A stretch of 64,000 nt of DNA from NCBI RefSeq assembly GCF_002284535.1, contig NZ_NPKH01000034.1, positions 62,001-126,000 on the forward strand. Direction: 5' to 3'. Positions 14,793 through 23,454 of the stretch are shown piece after piece; within the stretch, counting starts at the first letter, position 1; each line of letters begins with the position of its first letter. The position numbers were made by a program, and so were the translations under genes. The notes beneath the pieces were generated by a model. That model saw nothing but the letters and a program-made list of their open reading frames with translations, was not told the DNA's origin and searched no databases. The DNA is from Mesorhizobium wenxiniae (lineage in GTDB: Bacteria > Pseudomonadota > Alphaproteobacteria > Rhizobiales > Rhizobiaceae).

Positions 14793-17705
14793 CTACTCCG
14801 CCGCTTCCAGCGGGGCGATGCGCCGGCTCTGGCGGGCCTGCTCGTTATAGTCCCTCTGCCACTCGGTCGGGCCATTGGACGGCGCCACCTGTACGGCGGT
14901 GACCTTGTATTCCGGACAGTTGGTCGCCCAGTCCGAGAAGTCGGTGGTGATGACATTCGCCTGCGTGTCGGGGTGATGGAAGGTCGTATAGACGACGCCC
15001 GGCGACACCCGGTCGGTGATCAGCGCGCGCAGCGTCGTCTCGCCGGAACGGCTCGCCAGCCGCACCCAGTCGCCTTCGCGGATGCCGCGGTTCTCGGCGT
15101 CGTGCGCATGGATCTCCAGCCGGTCCTCGGCGTGCCACATTATATTCTCGGTGCGCCTCGTCTGGGCGCCGACATTGTACTGCGACAGGATCCGGCCCGT
15201 AGTGAGCAGCAGCGGATAACGCGGCCCGGTCCTTTCATCCGTCGCCACATATTCGGTGCGGATGAACTTACCCTTGCCGCGCACGAAACCATCGACATGC
15301 ATGATCGGGGTGCCGAGCGGCGCCTTCTCATTGCAGGGCCACTGCACCGATCCGACACGGTCGAGCAGCTCGAAGGAGACGTTGGCGAAGCTTGGCGTCG
15401 TCTTGGCGATTTCGTCCATGATCTCGGAAGGATGCTGGTAGTTCCAGTCCAGCCCGATCGCGCGGGCAAGCTCCTGCGTCGCCTCCCAGTCGGCGTAGCG
15501 CGCCTTTGGCTCCAGAACCTTGCGCACCATGTTGATGCGGCGCTCGGCATTGGTGAAGCTGCCGTCCTTCTCGAGGAAGGTCGAGCCCGGCAGGAACACA
15601 TGTGCGTAGTTCGCGGTCTCGTTGAGGAAGAGATCGTGCACGACGACGCATTCCATCGCCGCAAGACCGCCCGCGACATGCTTGGTATCAGGGTCGGACT
15701 GCAGAATGTCCTCGCCCTGGATGTAGATGCCCTTGAAGCTACCGTCGACGGCGGCGTCCAGCATGTTGGGGATGCGCAGGCCGGGCTCGTCGTCGAGTTT
15801 CACGCCCCAAAGGCTCTCATAGATGTCGCGCACGGCTTCGCCGGAGATGTGGCGATAGCCCGGCAGCTCATGCGGGAAGGAACCCATGTCGCATGAGCCC
15901 TGCACATTGTTCTGGCCGCGCAGCGGGTTCACGCCGACGCCCGGCCGGCCGATATTGCCTGTGGCCATGGCGAGGTTGGCGATCGCCATCACCGTGGTCG
16001 AACCCTGGCTGTGTTCTGTCACACCGAGGCCGTAATAGATCGCGCCATTGCCGCCGGTGGCATAGAGACGTGCCGCACCACGGATCAGCTCGGGATCGAC
16101 GCCGGACAATCTGCCGACGGTTTCTGGGCTGTTTTCCGGCAAGGCGACGAAAGAAGCCCAGTCCTGGAATTCCGCCCAATCGCAGCGTTCGCGGATGAAG
16201 GCTTCGTCGAAAAGACCTTCGGCAACGATGACATGCGCCAGCGCTGTCAGCACTGCCACATTGGTGCCGGGCTTCAGAGGCAGGTGATAGGCCGCTTCGA
16301 TATGTGCCGACTTGACCATCTCGGTGCGACGCGGATCGAGCACGATCAGCTTGGCGCCCTGGCGCAGCCGCTTCTTCAGCCGCGAGGCGAACACTGGATG
16401 GGCGGAAGCGGGATTGGCGCCGATGATGACGGCGACGTCAGTGTAATCGACGGAGTCGAAATCCTGCGTGCCGGCCGAGGTGCCATAGGTCTGGCCGAGC
16501 CCGTAGCCGGTTGGCGAATGGCAGACGCGCGCGCAGGTATCGACATTGTTGTTGCGGAAGCCTTGCCGCACCAGCTTCTGGACGAGATAGGTTTCCTCGT
16601 TCGTGCAACGCGAGGAGGTGATACCGCCGATCGCGGTGCGTCCATACTGGTACTGGATACGGCGGAATTCCTTGGCCGTATGGGCGATCGCCTCTTCCCA
16701 ACTCACCTCCCGCCAGGGGTCGGTAATCTTTTCCCGGATCATCGGTGACAGGATGCGATCCTTGTGGGTCGCATAGCCGTAAGCGAAACGGCCCTTCACG
16801 CAGGAATGTCCGTGGTTCGCCTTGCCCTCCTTGTAGGGCATCATGCGAATGACCTCGTCGCCCTTGACCTCGGCCTTGAACGAGCAGCCGACGCCGCAAT
16901 AGGCGCAGGTGGTGACGGCCGAGCGCTCCGGCAGGCCCTTGGCAAGGACTGTTTTCTCGCGCAGCGCATCGGTCGGGCAGGCCTGCACGCAGGCGCCGCA
17001 GGATACGCATTCGGAAGCGATGAAATCCTCGTGCATGCCGGCGACCATGCGTGATTCGAAGCCGCGGCCCTCAATGGTCAACGCGAAGGTGCCCTGCACC
17101 TCCTCGCAGGCCCGCACGCAACGCGAGCAGACGATGCATTGCGCGGGATCATAGGTGAAATAAGGATTGGATTCATCGCGGGCGATGTAGTCAACAGCCA
17201 GCGAACCATGGCCGGGCGCTACGCCGTTCTCCTGCTTGACGTGGTTGCGGCCGTCAACGCCATAGCGGTTCTCGGTCAGACCGACCGTGTTGGCGACCTT
17301 GTCGAACTCGCTGGCGCCCGTGCCGGCCTTCTCGTTCCAGCCGGTCGGGTGGTCGGAGACATAGAGTTCCATCACGCCGCGGCGGATGGCGTTGAGGCGG
17401 TCGGTTTGCGTGTGCACGACCATGCCTTCGCCGACCGGCGTCGTGCAAGAGGCCGGCGTACCGCCGCGTCCATCGATCTCGACGAGGCAGACCCGGCAGG
17501 AGCCGAACGAGTCCAGCATGTCGGTCGCGCAGAGTTTGGGGATTTCGACGCCCGCTTCCATCGAAGCGCGCATGATCGAGGTCCCCGCCGGCACGGTCAC
17601 CGCCTTGCCGTCGACCGTCAGCGTCACCTGCTGTTCCGCTTCCGAAGCGGGCGTGCCGTAGTCGATTTCCTGGACCAGCGATTTGATGTCGAATGCCGCG
17701 TTCAT
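14793..17705 (-). CDS. fdsA: NAD-dependent formate dehydrogenase, molybdenum catalytic alpha subunit
   Basis: 970 aa, soluble (no Tat signal). An N-terminal [2Fe-2S] domain (cysteines of KLCATD, GSCRVC and SCTTP, residues ~59-87) and two [4Fe-4S] ferredoxin-type motifs come first (CIVCSRCVRAC near 190; CVSCGACVQAC near 233). Next is the proximal CAYCGVGC cluster near 267, and then the Mo-bis-MGD domain. The active-site molybdenum ligand is an ordinary cysteine (about Cys395 in CARVCHSPTGYG), not selenocysteine. It oxidises formate to CO2 and hands electrons through fdsB/fdsG to NAD+. The start ATG at 17705 is 12 bases after the fdsB stop. Consistent with formate use as an energy source or with detoxifying C1 units. 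Confidence 0.96.
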   Translation of the reverse strand: MNAAFDIKSLVQEIDYGTPASEAEQQVTLTVDGKAVTVPAGTSIMRASMEAGVEIPKLCATDMLDSFGSCRVCLVEIDGRGGTPASCTTPVGEGMVVHTQTDRLNAIRRGVMELYVSDHPTGWNEKAGTGASEFDKVANTVGLTENRYGVDGRNHVKQENGVAPGHGSLAVDYIARDESNPYFTYDPAQCIVCSRCVRACEEVQGTFALTIEGRGFESRMVAGMHEDFIASECVSCGACVQACPTDALREKTVLAKGLPERSAVTTCAYCGVGCSFKAEVKGDEVIRMMPYKEGKANHGHSCVKGRFAYGYATHKDRILSPMIREKITDPWREVSWEEAIAHTAKEFRRIQYQYGRTAIGGITSSRCTNEETYLVQKLVRQGFRNNNVDTCARVCHSPTGYGLGQTYGTSAGTQDFDSVDYTDVAVIIGANPASAHPVFASRLKKRLRQGAKLIVLDPRRTEMVKSAHIEAAYHLPLKPGTNVAVLTALAHVIVAEGLFDEAFIRERCDWAEFQDWASFVALPENSPETVGRLSGVDPELIRGAARLYATGGNGAIYYGLGVTEHSQGSTTVMAIANLAMATGNIGRPGVGVNPLRGQNNVQGSCDMGSFPHELPGYRHISGEAVRDIYESLWGVKLDDEPGLRIPNMLDAAVDGSFKGIYIQGEDILQSDPDTKHVAGGLAAMECVVVHDLFLNETANYAHVFLPGSTFLEKDGSFTNAERRINMVRKVLEPKARYADWEATQELARAIGLDWNYQHPSEIMDEIAKTTPSFANVSFELLDRVGSVQWPCNEKAPLGTPIMHVDGFVRGKGKFIRTEYVATDERTGPRYPLLLTTGRILSQYNVGAQTRRTENIMWHAEDRLEIHAHDAENRGIREGDWVRLASRSGETTLRALITDRVSPGVVYTTFHHPDTQANVITTDFSDWATNCPEYKVTAVQVAPSNGPTEWQRDYNEQARQSRRIAPLEAAE

Positions 17706-17717
17706 ACCTGTCCGCTC

Positions 17718-19274
17718 CTATTCCGCTGCTTCGGCGACCGGCGTCGGCCGAAAGTCGTCGGGGAAATGGTTAAGTGCACTCATCACCGGATAAGGGGTGA
17801 AGCCGCCCAGAGCGCAAAGCGAGCCGAACTTCATCGTGTTGCAAAGGTCGGTGACCAGCGCGATCTGCTTCTCGGGTTCGATGTTCTGGGCGAGCCGGTC
17901 CAGCACCTCGACGCCGCGCGTCGAGCCGATGCGGCAGGGCGTGCACTTGCCGCAGCTTTCGATGCTGCAGAATTCCATGGCGAAGCGCGCCTGCTTCAGC
18001 ATGTCGGCGCTGTCGTCGAACACGACGATGCCGGCATGGCCGATCAGTCCATCCTTGGCGGCGAACGCTTCGTAGTCGAACGGCGTATCGAACAGCGCGC
18101 GCGGGAAATAGGCGCCGAGCGGGCCGCCGACCTGCACGGCCTTGACCGGACATCCTGTCGCGGTGCCGCCGCCGATATCATCAACGATCTCGCCCAGCGT
18201 CATGCCGAACGCAGCCTCATAGAGACCGGGATATTTGACGTTGCCGGCGATCTGGATCGGGATGGTGCCGCGCGAACGGCCCATGCCGAAATCCTTGTAG
18301 AAGGCTGCGCCCTTATCCATGATGACAGGCACCGAAGCCAGCGAGATGACGTTGTTGATCACCGTCGGCTTGCCGAACAGGCCCTTGTGCGCCGGCAGCG
18401 GCGGTTTGGGTCGCACCTGCCCGCGCTTGCCTTCGAGGCTGTCGAGCAGCGAGGTCTCCTCGCCGCAGACATAGGCGCCGGCACCGACACGGACTTCCAT
18501 GTCGAAGGTATTTGGAGAACCCAGCACGTTGAGGCCGAGCAGGCCGGCCTTGCGGGCGATCTCGACGGCTTTCTGCATGACCGCTACCGCGTGCGGATAT
18601 TCCGAGCGGATATAGATGAAACCCTTGGTAGCGCCCGTCGCGATGCCGGCAATGGTCATGCCTTCGATCAGCACGAACGGGTCGCCTTCCATGATCATGC
18701 GGTCGGCGAATGTGCCCGAATCACCCTCGTCGGCATTGCAGACGATGTATTTGCGGTCGGCCGTGGTATCGAGCACCGTCTTCCATTTGATGCCGGTCGG
18801 GAAGCCGGCGCCGCCACGTCCGCGCAGGCCGGACTCGGTCACTTGGCTGACGACATCGGCCGGCGTCATGGCCACCGCGTTTTGCAGGCCCTTCAGCCCG
18901 CCATGCGCCTTGTAATTGTCGAGCGACAACGGATCTGTGACGCCGCAACGCGCGAAAGTCAGCCGCGTCTGCTTGGCCAGGAACGGAATCTTGTCGGGTG
19001 CGCCCAGCCAGCGCTTGTGGTAGCCGCCGGTGAGGAAACCGCTGTCGAACAGGCTTTTGACGTCGGAAGGCTTCACCGGCCCGTACGCGATGCGGCCCTT
19101 GTCTGTCGCCACTTCGACCATCGGCTCGAGGAAATAGGCGCCACGCGAACCATTGCGCACGATCTTGGCCTCAATGCCGCGATCGGCCAGTTCCGCACGA
19201 ACCGCCTTGGCGACCTTCTCCGCACCGAGCGCCAGTGCGCCGGAATCGCCGGGAATGTAGATGCGCGGGATCAT
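17718..19274 (-). CDS. fdsB: Formate dehydrogenase beta subunit (NADH-binding, NuoF-like)
   Basis: 518 aa. FMN/NADH site in GLRGRGGAGFPTGIKW near residue 150, second glycine-rich stretch GAGAYVCGEETSLLDSLEG, and the [4Fe-4S] ligands in SIESCGKCTPCRIGSTRG near residue 440. The N-terminal ~110 residues are the extra domain found in FdsB relative to NuoF. It accepts electrons from FdsA clusters and reduces NAD+. The ATG overlaps the fdsG stop by four bases. Confidence 0.95.
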   Translation of the reverse strand: MIPRIYIPGDSGALALGAEKVAKAVRAELADRGIEAKIVRNGSRGAYFLEPMVEVATDKGRIAYGPVKPSDVKSLFDSGFLTGGYHKRWLGAPDKIPFLAKQTRLTFARCGVTDPLSLDNYKAHGGLKGLQNAVAMTPADVVSQVTESGLRGRGGAGFPTGIKWKTVLDTTADRKYIVCNADEGDSGTFADRMIMEGDPFVLIEGMTIAGIATGATKGFIYIRSEYPHAVAVMQKAVEIARKAGLLGLNVLGSPNTFDMEVRVGAGAYVCGEETSLLDSLEGKRGQVRPKPPLPAHKGLFGKPTVINNVISLASVPVIMDKGAAFYKDFGMGRSRGTIPIQIAGNVKYPGLYEAAFGMTLGEIVDDIGGGTATGCPVKAVQVGGPLGAYFPRALFDTPFDYEAFAAKDGLIGHAGIVVFDDSADMLKQARFAMEFCSIESCGKCTPCRIGSTRGVEVLDRLAQNIEPEKQIALVTDLCNTMKFGSLCALGGFTPYPVMSALNHFPDDFRPTPVAEAAE

Positions 19275-19750
19275 GAACGTACCTCGGCAATGATCTCGTC
19301 GAGTTTTTCGTCATTGAGCCGGCCGATCACCTCGCCGTCCAGCATCGCCGATGGCGCACAGGCGCAAAGGCCGAGGCAATAGACTGGTTCCAGCGTCACC
19401 GAACCGTCGCGGGCCGTCTCGTGGAAGCCGATGCCCAGCAATTGCTTGAGTTTGGCGGCGATCAAGTCCGAGCCCATCGATTGACAGGCTTCCGCCTGGC
19501 AAAGCTTCAGCACATGCCGCCCGGCCGGGTGGCGGCGGTAGTCATGATAAAAGGTAACGACGCCGTGCACCTCCGCCTTGGAGATGTTCAACGCCTCGGC
19601 GATTACCGGCAGCGCGTCCTGCGGCACATGACCGAACTCTTCCTGGATGCCGTGGAGGATCGGCAACAGCGGGCCTTCGAGGCCCTTCAGCTCCTGGACG
19701 ATCACCGCCGTGCGCAACGCGATCTCGGTACTTGCAGGCTGCATTGTCAT
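19271..19750 (-). CDS. fdsG: Formate dehydrogenase gamma subunit (NuoE-like [2Fe-2S])
   Basis: 159 aa thioredoxin-fold [2Fe-2S] protein. The four ligands are in CQAEACQSMGSD (near 85-90) and CLGLCACAPSA (near 125-129). The first half is the helical NuoE N-domain (GPLLPILHGIQEEFGHVPQD). It is the first gene of the fds operon; its promoter should lie in 19751-19884 where a LysR-type box is found. Confidence 0.94.
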   Translation of the reverse strand: MTMQPASTEIALRTAVIVQELKGLEGPLLPILHGIQEEFGHVPQDALPVIAEALNISKAEVHGVVTFYHDYRRHPAGRHVLKLCQAEACQSMGSDLIAAKLKQLLGIGFHETARDGSVTLEPVYCLGLCACAPSAMLDGEVIGRLNDEKLDEIIAEVRS

Positions 19751-19838
19751 GCAGCGCCCTCCCTGGTCGTAGTAATCTTCCGCTAAGTGGTTAAAAAATC
19801 AGAGGAAACCCACCAAATCAATAAAGCTGATCCGTTGC

Positions 19839-19859
19839 TCGATAGACATCTTCTATCGA
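19839..19859. promoter_or_regulatory. LysR-type operator upstream of fdsG
   Basis: TCGATAGA (19839-19846), five bases, TCTATCGA (19852-19859): an eight-base perfect dyad containing ATAG-N7-CTAT, the classic LysR box spacing. It lies 89-109 bases before the fdsG start and 26 bases after the stop of the LysR gene at 19885-20784. That regulator very probably binds here to control the fds operon. Confidence 0.7.
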
Positions 19860-19884
19860 TGCCGTTCAGCCTGCAATCTCTAGC

Positions 19885-20784
19885 TCAGTGGCGGGCGCGG
19901 AAATCGTCCGCCAACGCCATCGCCTCGTCCAGCAGCGCCGAGACCAGCGGCGTGTGCGGCTCGCGCGGCGTCGCCACCAGCCCGACGGTGTGGCTGGCAT
20001 CCGGCTCGACAATCGGAATGGCCCGGATCGGCTCGGAAAAGCCGAATGTTTCCGATAGGTTGAGCGGCATGATCGACGACCATTTGCCGGTACGGATATG
20101 GGAGAACAGCACGATCATCGAATTGGATTCGAGCGTCGGCCGCACCTGCGTGCCGGCTTCGGCCAAATGCTGGTCGATGATGCGGCGGTTCTGCATGTCG
20201 GGCGTCAGCAGGCAGAGCGGCAGCTGGCTGAGCTCCCCCCATGTCACTTTGTCGCGGTCGGAATAGGGGTTTCCGACCGCGGTGATCAGCTGATAGCGCT
20301 CGTCATAGAGCGGCACGCTGGTCACCCGCCCCAGCGGCTCGTTGTCGAGATAGGTGATGCCGGCGTCGATGTCGAAATTGCCGAGCAGCGACAGCACCTC
20401 GATCGAGGTGCGCGACAGAACCGAGAAGGTGACGCCGGGATGTTTTGCCCGAAAGGGTGTCGTCAGCCGCGCCACCATGGCCAGCGCCGTCGGGATGGCG
20501 GCGATGCGGATGCGCCCCGAGAGGCCGTGACGCGCCGCCCGCATCTCCTCGCGCATGGTCCTGCTATCGCCGACGATGCGGCGCGCCCACACCAGCACCT
20601 GCTCTCCCTCCGGCGTCAGCCCCTGAAAGCGCGATCCGCGTAATACCAGCATCACGCCGAGCTGGCCCTCCAGCTGCTTGATGCCGGCCGAAAGCGTCGG
20701 CTGCGTGACGCCGCACACCTCCGCCGCCCGGCCGAAATGCTCTTCCCTGGCCAGCGCGATGAAGAATTCCAGCTTGTCGATCAT
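19885..20784 (-). CDS. LysR-family regulator, probable controller of the fds operon
   Basis: 299 aa. N-terminal helix-turn-helix (EEHFGRAAEVCGVTQPTLS, then AGIKQLEGQLGV) and a C-terminal effector domain from about residue 92. Regulators of this type stand directly upstream and co-directional to fdsGBACD in other proteobacteria. The 134-base gap to fdsG contains a clean LysR box. The ligand is unknown; formate or a redox signal are candidates. Confidence 0.85.
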   Translation of the reverse strand: MIDKLEFFIALAREEHFGRAAEVCGVTQPTLSAGIKQLEGQLGVMLVLRGSRFQGLTPEGEQVLVWARRIVGDSRTMREEMRAARHGLSGRIRIAAIPTALAMVARLTTPFRAKHPGVTFSVLSRTSIEVLSLLGNFDIDAGITYLDNEPLGRVTSVPLYDERYQLITAVGNPYSDRDKVTWGELSQLPLCLLTPDMQNRRIIDQHLAEAGTQVRPTLESNSMIVLFSHIRTGKWSSIMPLNLSETFGFSEPIRAIPIVEPDASHTVGLVATPREPHTPLVSALLDEAMALADDFRARH

Positions 20785-20875
20785 GAGCGGACGCTACCCG
20801 GCCATGTGAGGTTACGCCAGATGCATGCTGCTTTTGCTTGGCGAATCCTCGTGCGGCCGAAGCCGCCGTCCAAGC

Positions 20876-21253
20876 CTAACGGTCGACCAGGTTCAGAATG
20901 TTGCCGTCAGGATCCTTGAACCATGCGACCTTCATGCCGTAGCCGACATGGATGTCGCCTTCCAGCTTCAGGTCCGGCATCTCGTAGTGCTCGAAGACAA
21001 CGCCCTTCGATTTCAGCGCCTTGACGACGGTGTCGATCTCGTCGCCGACCATCCAGGTCACCGCCGTCGCCTTGTTGGTTCCGGCGAACTTCGAGCGATA
21101 CACATTGATGCTGGTGTCGCCGCATTTGTAGACGATCAGTTCGCCACCCTCGTTGTGAACCTCCGTCAGCCCCAGAACGTCTTCATAGAAGGCCTTGGCC
21201 TTGGCCAGGTCCTTCACCGCGAGATTGGCCGTTGCGTTGCTGTTTGCGAGCAT
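20876..21253 (-). CDS. VOC-family (glyoxalase/bleomycin resistance fold) protein
   Basis: 125 aa, one VOC module: ATANLAVKDLAKAKAFYEDV at the start, VAWFKDPDGNILNLVD at the end, with the usual metal-ligand positions only partly conserved (YEMPDL in place of a clear His). The ATG at 21253 follows GGAAAGGAG; an extension to 21283 is rejected. Stand-alone gene between the fds regulator and mrp, which it faces away from. Function undefined; family members include lyases, dioxygenases and resistance proteins. Confidence 0.82.
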   Translation of the reverse strand: MLANSNATANLAVKDLAKAKAFYEDVLGLTEVHNEGGELIVYKCGDTSINVYRSKFAGTNKATAVTWMVGDEIDTVVKALKSKGVVFEHYEMPDLKLEGDIHVGYGMKVAWFKDPDGNILNLVDR

Positions 21254-21493
21254 GATTGGTCTCCTTTCCTTGCTGGCGAGCACGTCCGAAGCCCTGCAAC
21301 AAGATAGGGCTGCTTCGTCTTCCGGCGACCGCAGCTTGCGCTATCGGCGTGCCTCTTCCGTAAGGACGTTTTGACTCCCGCAAATCCCTACGAGCAGACG
21401 CGAGTTTTGATGCCATGCCCGGTGAGTGTCGTTCCGCCGCTTGGTTATGTTCGGGAACTGCATTATCTCAAGCGGAAAGCAGAGGAAAAGCTG

Positions 21494-22687
21494 ATGCCCG
21501 CCGTCCAGGAAAACGTTACCAAGGAAATCGTCATCGAGCGCCTGAAGACGGTCAACGGACCGGACTTCACCGGCAACATCGTCGACCTCGGCATGGTTTC
21601 CGAGATTTTCATTGCCGATTCCAAGGTCTTCTTCTCGATCACGGTGCCGGCTGCCCGGGCCCAGGAGATGGAGCCGATGCGTGCCGCCGCCGAGCGTGTT
21701 GTCAAGGCGATCCCCGGTGTCGCCGGCGCCGTGGTTGCGCTGACGGCGGAAAGGAAAGGTGGCGGCATGGAGGCTCCGGTTCCGCAGAGACCCGCCCCCC
21801 GGCCCGCGCCGCCGGCCGCACCCGCTGCCGCGCCACATCCGGCCCCGCATGCTCCGGCCTCGCACAGCCAGGGCAAGCGCGGCGTGCCCGGCATCGAGGC
21901 GATTATCGCTGTCGCTTCCGGCAAGGGCGGCGTCGGCAAGTCGACCACTGCCGTCAACATCGCGCTTGGCCTCGCCGCCAACGGCCTGAGGGTCGGCGTG
22001 CTCGACGCCGACATCTACGGCCCGTCCATGCCGCGGCTGCTCAAGATCCATGGCCGGCCGCAGACCGTCGACGGCAAAGTCCTGAAGCCGATGGAGAATT
22101 ACGGCCTGAAGGTCATGTCGATGGGCTTCCTCGTCGATGAGGAGACGCCGATGATCTGGCGCGGGCCGATGGTGATGTCGGCATTGACGCAAATGCTGCG
22201 CGAGGTCGAGTGGGGTCCGCTCGACGTGCTCGTCGTCGACATGCCGCCCGGCACCGGCGATGCGCAACTGACCATGGCCCAGCAGGTGCCTCTGGCCGGC
22301 GCCGTCATCGTCTCGACGCCGCAAGACCTGGCCCTCATCGATGCCCGAAAAGGCCTTAACATGTTCAGGAAGGTCGACGTGCCGCTGTTGGGCATCGTCG
22401 AGAATATGAGCTATTTCCTCGCCCCCGACACCGGCAAGCGCTACGACATCTTCGGCCATGGCGGCGCGCGCCGCGAGGCCGAGCGTCTCGGCGTCACCTT
22501 CCTCGGCGAAGTGCCGCTCGAAATGGGCATCCGCGAAAGCTCGGATGACGGCACGCCGGTGGTGGTCTCGAAGCCCGATAGCGCCGAGGCGAAGATCTAC
22601 CGCGACATCGCCGCGAACGTCTGGGGCAGGGTCAACGAAGAACGCGGCGCGGCTGAAGCCGCCGTGCCGAGCATCGTGTTTGAGTGA
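21494..22687 (+). CDS. apbC: Mrp/ApbC/NBP35-family iron-sulfur cluster carrier ATPase
   Basis: 397 aa from the ATG at 21494 (AGAGGAAAAGC upstream). Residues ~5-85 are the MIP18/DUF59 domain, residues ~95-135 a proline/alanine linker, and the rest a deviant-Walker P-loop ATPase (VASGKGGVGKSTTAVNIAL, then DADIYGPSMPRLL, DMPPGTGDAQLT). It delivers Fe-S clusters to apoproteins in the cytosol. The C-terminal CxxC pair that bridges a cluster in NBP35-type homologues is absent: the position reads SYFLAPDTGKRYDIFG. A 41-residue upstream extension is excluded because the domain begins at the chosen start. Confidence 0.92.
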   Translation: MPAVQENVTKEIVIERLKTVNGPDFTGNIVDLGMVSEIFIADSKVFFSITVPAARAQEMEPMRAAAERVVKAIPGVAGAVVALTAERKGGGMEAPVPQRPAPRPAPPAAPAAAPHPAPHAPASHSQGKRGVPGIEAIIAVASGKGGVGKSTTAVNIALGLAANGLRVGVLDADIYGPSMPRLLKIHGRPQTVDGKVLKPMENYGLKVMSMGFLVDEETPMIWRGPMVMSALTQMLREVEWGPLDVLVVDMPPGTGDAQLTMAQQVPLAGAVIVSTPQDLALIDARKGLNMFRKVDVPLLGIVENMSYFLAPDTGKRYDIFGHGGARREAERLGVTFLGEVPLEMGIRESSDDGTPVVVSKPDSAEAKIYRDIAANVWGRVNEERGAAEAAVPSIVFE

Positions 22688-22696
22688 CGCGGATAT

Positions 22697-22850
22697 CCCT
22701 CCCTCTTAAGGGTGCCGCGCTAAGCGCGGCGGGAGGGGTCGTCTCAACCGCCTCGACCCTCTTACGAAAGAAATGTCGGAGCGCGTCGCTGCGGACCCCA
22801 CCCGGCCCTTCGGGCCACCCTCCCCTCAAGGGCCCCTCAAGGGGGAGGGA
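22697..22850. repeat. GC-rich hairpins after apbC (terminator and repeat)
   Basis: CCCTCCC (22697-22703) pairs with GGGAGGG (22731-22737), enclosing a second perfect stem CCGCGC-TAA-GCGCGG (22715-22729). Further right, GGCCC-TTC-GGGCC (about 22804-22816) and CCCTCCCCTC...AAGGGGGAGGG (22818-22850) form two more. This is a composite intergenic repeat that likely terminates both converging genes (apbC and the CoxG-like gene). Confidence 0.6.
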
Positions 22851-23300
22851 TCAGCCGCCCACCTTCTCGCCAAAACTCGAAAAGAACTGTCCGGCCAGTT
22901 TCTTCGATGTCGATTCGATCAGCCGACTGCCGAGCTGGGCAATCTTTCCGCCGACATCGGCCTTGGCCGCATATCTCAGGATCGTCGCCTCCGGGCCATC
23001 TGCGGTCAGGGTCACATCGGCGCCGCCTTTGGCGAAGCCGGCGATGCCACCCTTGCCCTCCCCCTGGATGGTGTAGGAATGCGGCGGGTTGAGGTTCCTC
23101 AGCGTCACCTCGCCATTGAACGTCGCTTTGATGGGGCCGATTTTGACCACCACGGTCGCTCCCATCTCGGTGTCCGACTTCTTTTCGAGGCTCTGGCAGC
23201 CCGGAATGGTCTGGCTCAGAACGTCCGGGTCGTTCAGCGCTTCCCACACCTTTTGCAGGGGTGCGGCGATGCGTTCCTCGCCTTCGATCACCAAAGCCAT
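22851..23300 (-). CDS. coxG: CoxG/SRPBCC-family protein (carbon monoxide dehydrogenase subunit G-like)
   Basis: 149 aa. START/Bet v 1 fold with the CoxG signatures: IEGEERIAAPLQKVWEALND at the start, TIPGCQSLEK near residue 32, and GSRLIESTSKKLAGQFFSSF at the end. CoxG-like proteins accompany aerobic CO dehydrogenase and related molybdenum hydroxylases, anchoring or assembling them. No coxSML gene is present here, so it may serve another enzyme. ATG at 23300. Confidence 0.85.
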   Translation of the reverse strand: MALVIEGEERIAAPLQKVWEALNDPDVLSQTIPGCQSLEKKSDTEMGATVVVKIGPIKATFNGEVTLRNLNPPHSYTIQGEGKGGIAGFAKGGADVTLTADGPEATILRYAAKADVGGKIAQLGSRLIESTSKKLAGQFFSSFGEKVGG

Positions 23301-23430
23301 CAAAATCTCCAGGATACAAACTGACAGGCCCCGATGCGGTCTAGCGTGAGGGTAGACGCATGTCTATCGCACCAAAGTCCGGAATCGGATGGCGCGTGCC
23401 TCTTGCCTGCTCTCGCGCGTTGTCATATCG

Positions 23431-23445
23431 ATTTGTCATACAAAT
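23431..23445. promoter_or_regulatory. Candidate GntR (FadR-subfamily) operator before the dehydratase gene
   Basis: ATTTGT-CAT-ACAAAT is a 15-base dyad containing TTGT-N3-ACAA, the TNGT-N(0-3)-ACNA form bound by FadR-type GntR regulators. It ends nine bases before the start codon at 23455 and overlaps the presumed transcription start, so binding would repress. The cognate regulator is not in the window. Confidence 0.45.
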
Positions 23446-23454
23446 ACGGAGACC

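Noticed and set aside
14793..17705. Selenocysteine formate dehydrogenase
   Set aside because: The molybdenum ligand position is encoded by a cysteine codon (about Cys395), not TGA, and the operon matches the selenium-free fds type.
17139..19382. Long open frame on the plus strand opposite fdsA/fdsB
   Set aside because: It is antisense to two strongly conserved formate dehydrogenase genes, rich in His/Arg/Asp, and carries no family motif. It arises from high GC content.
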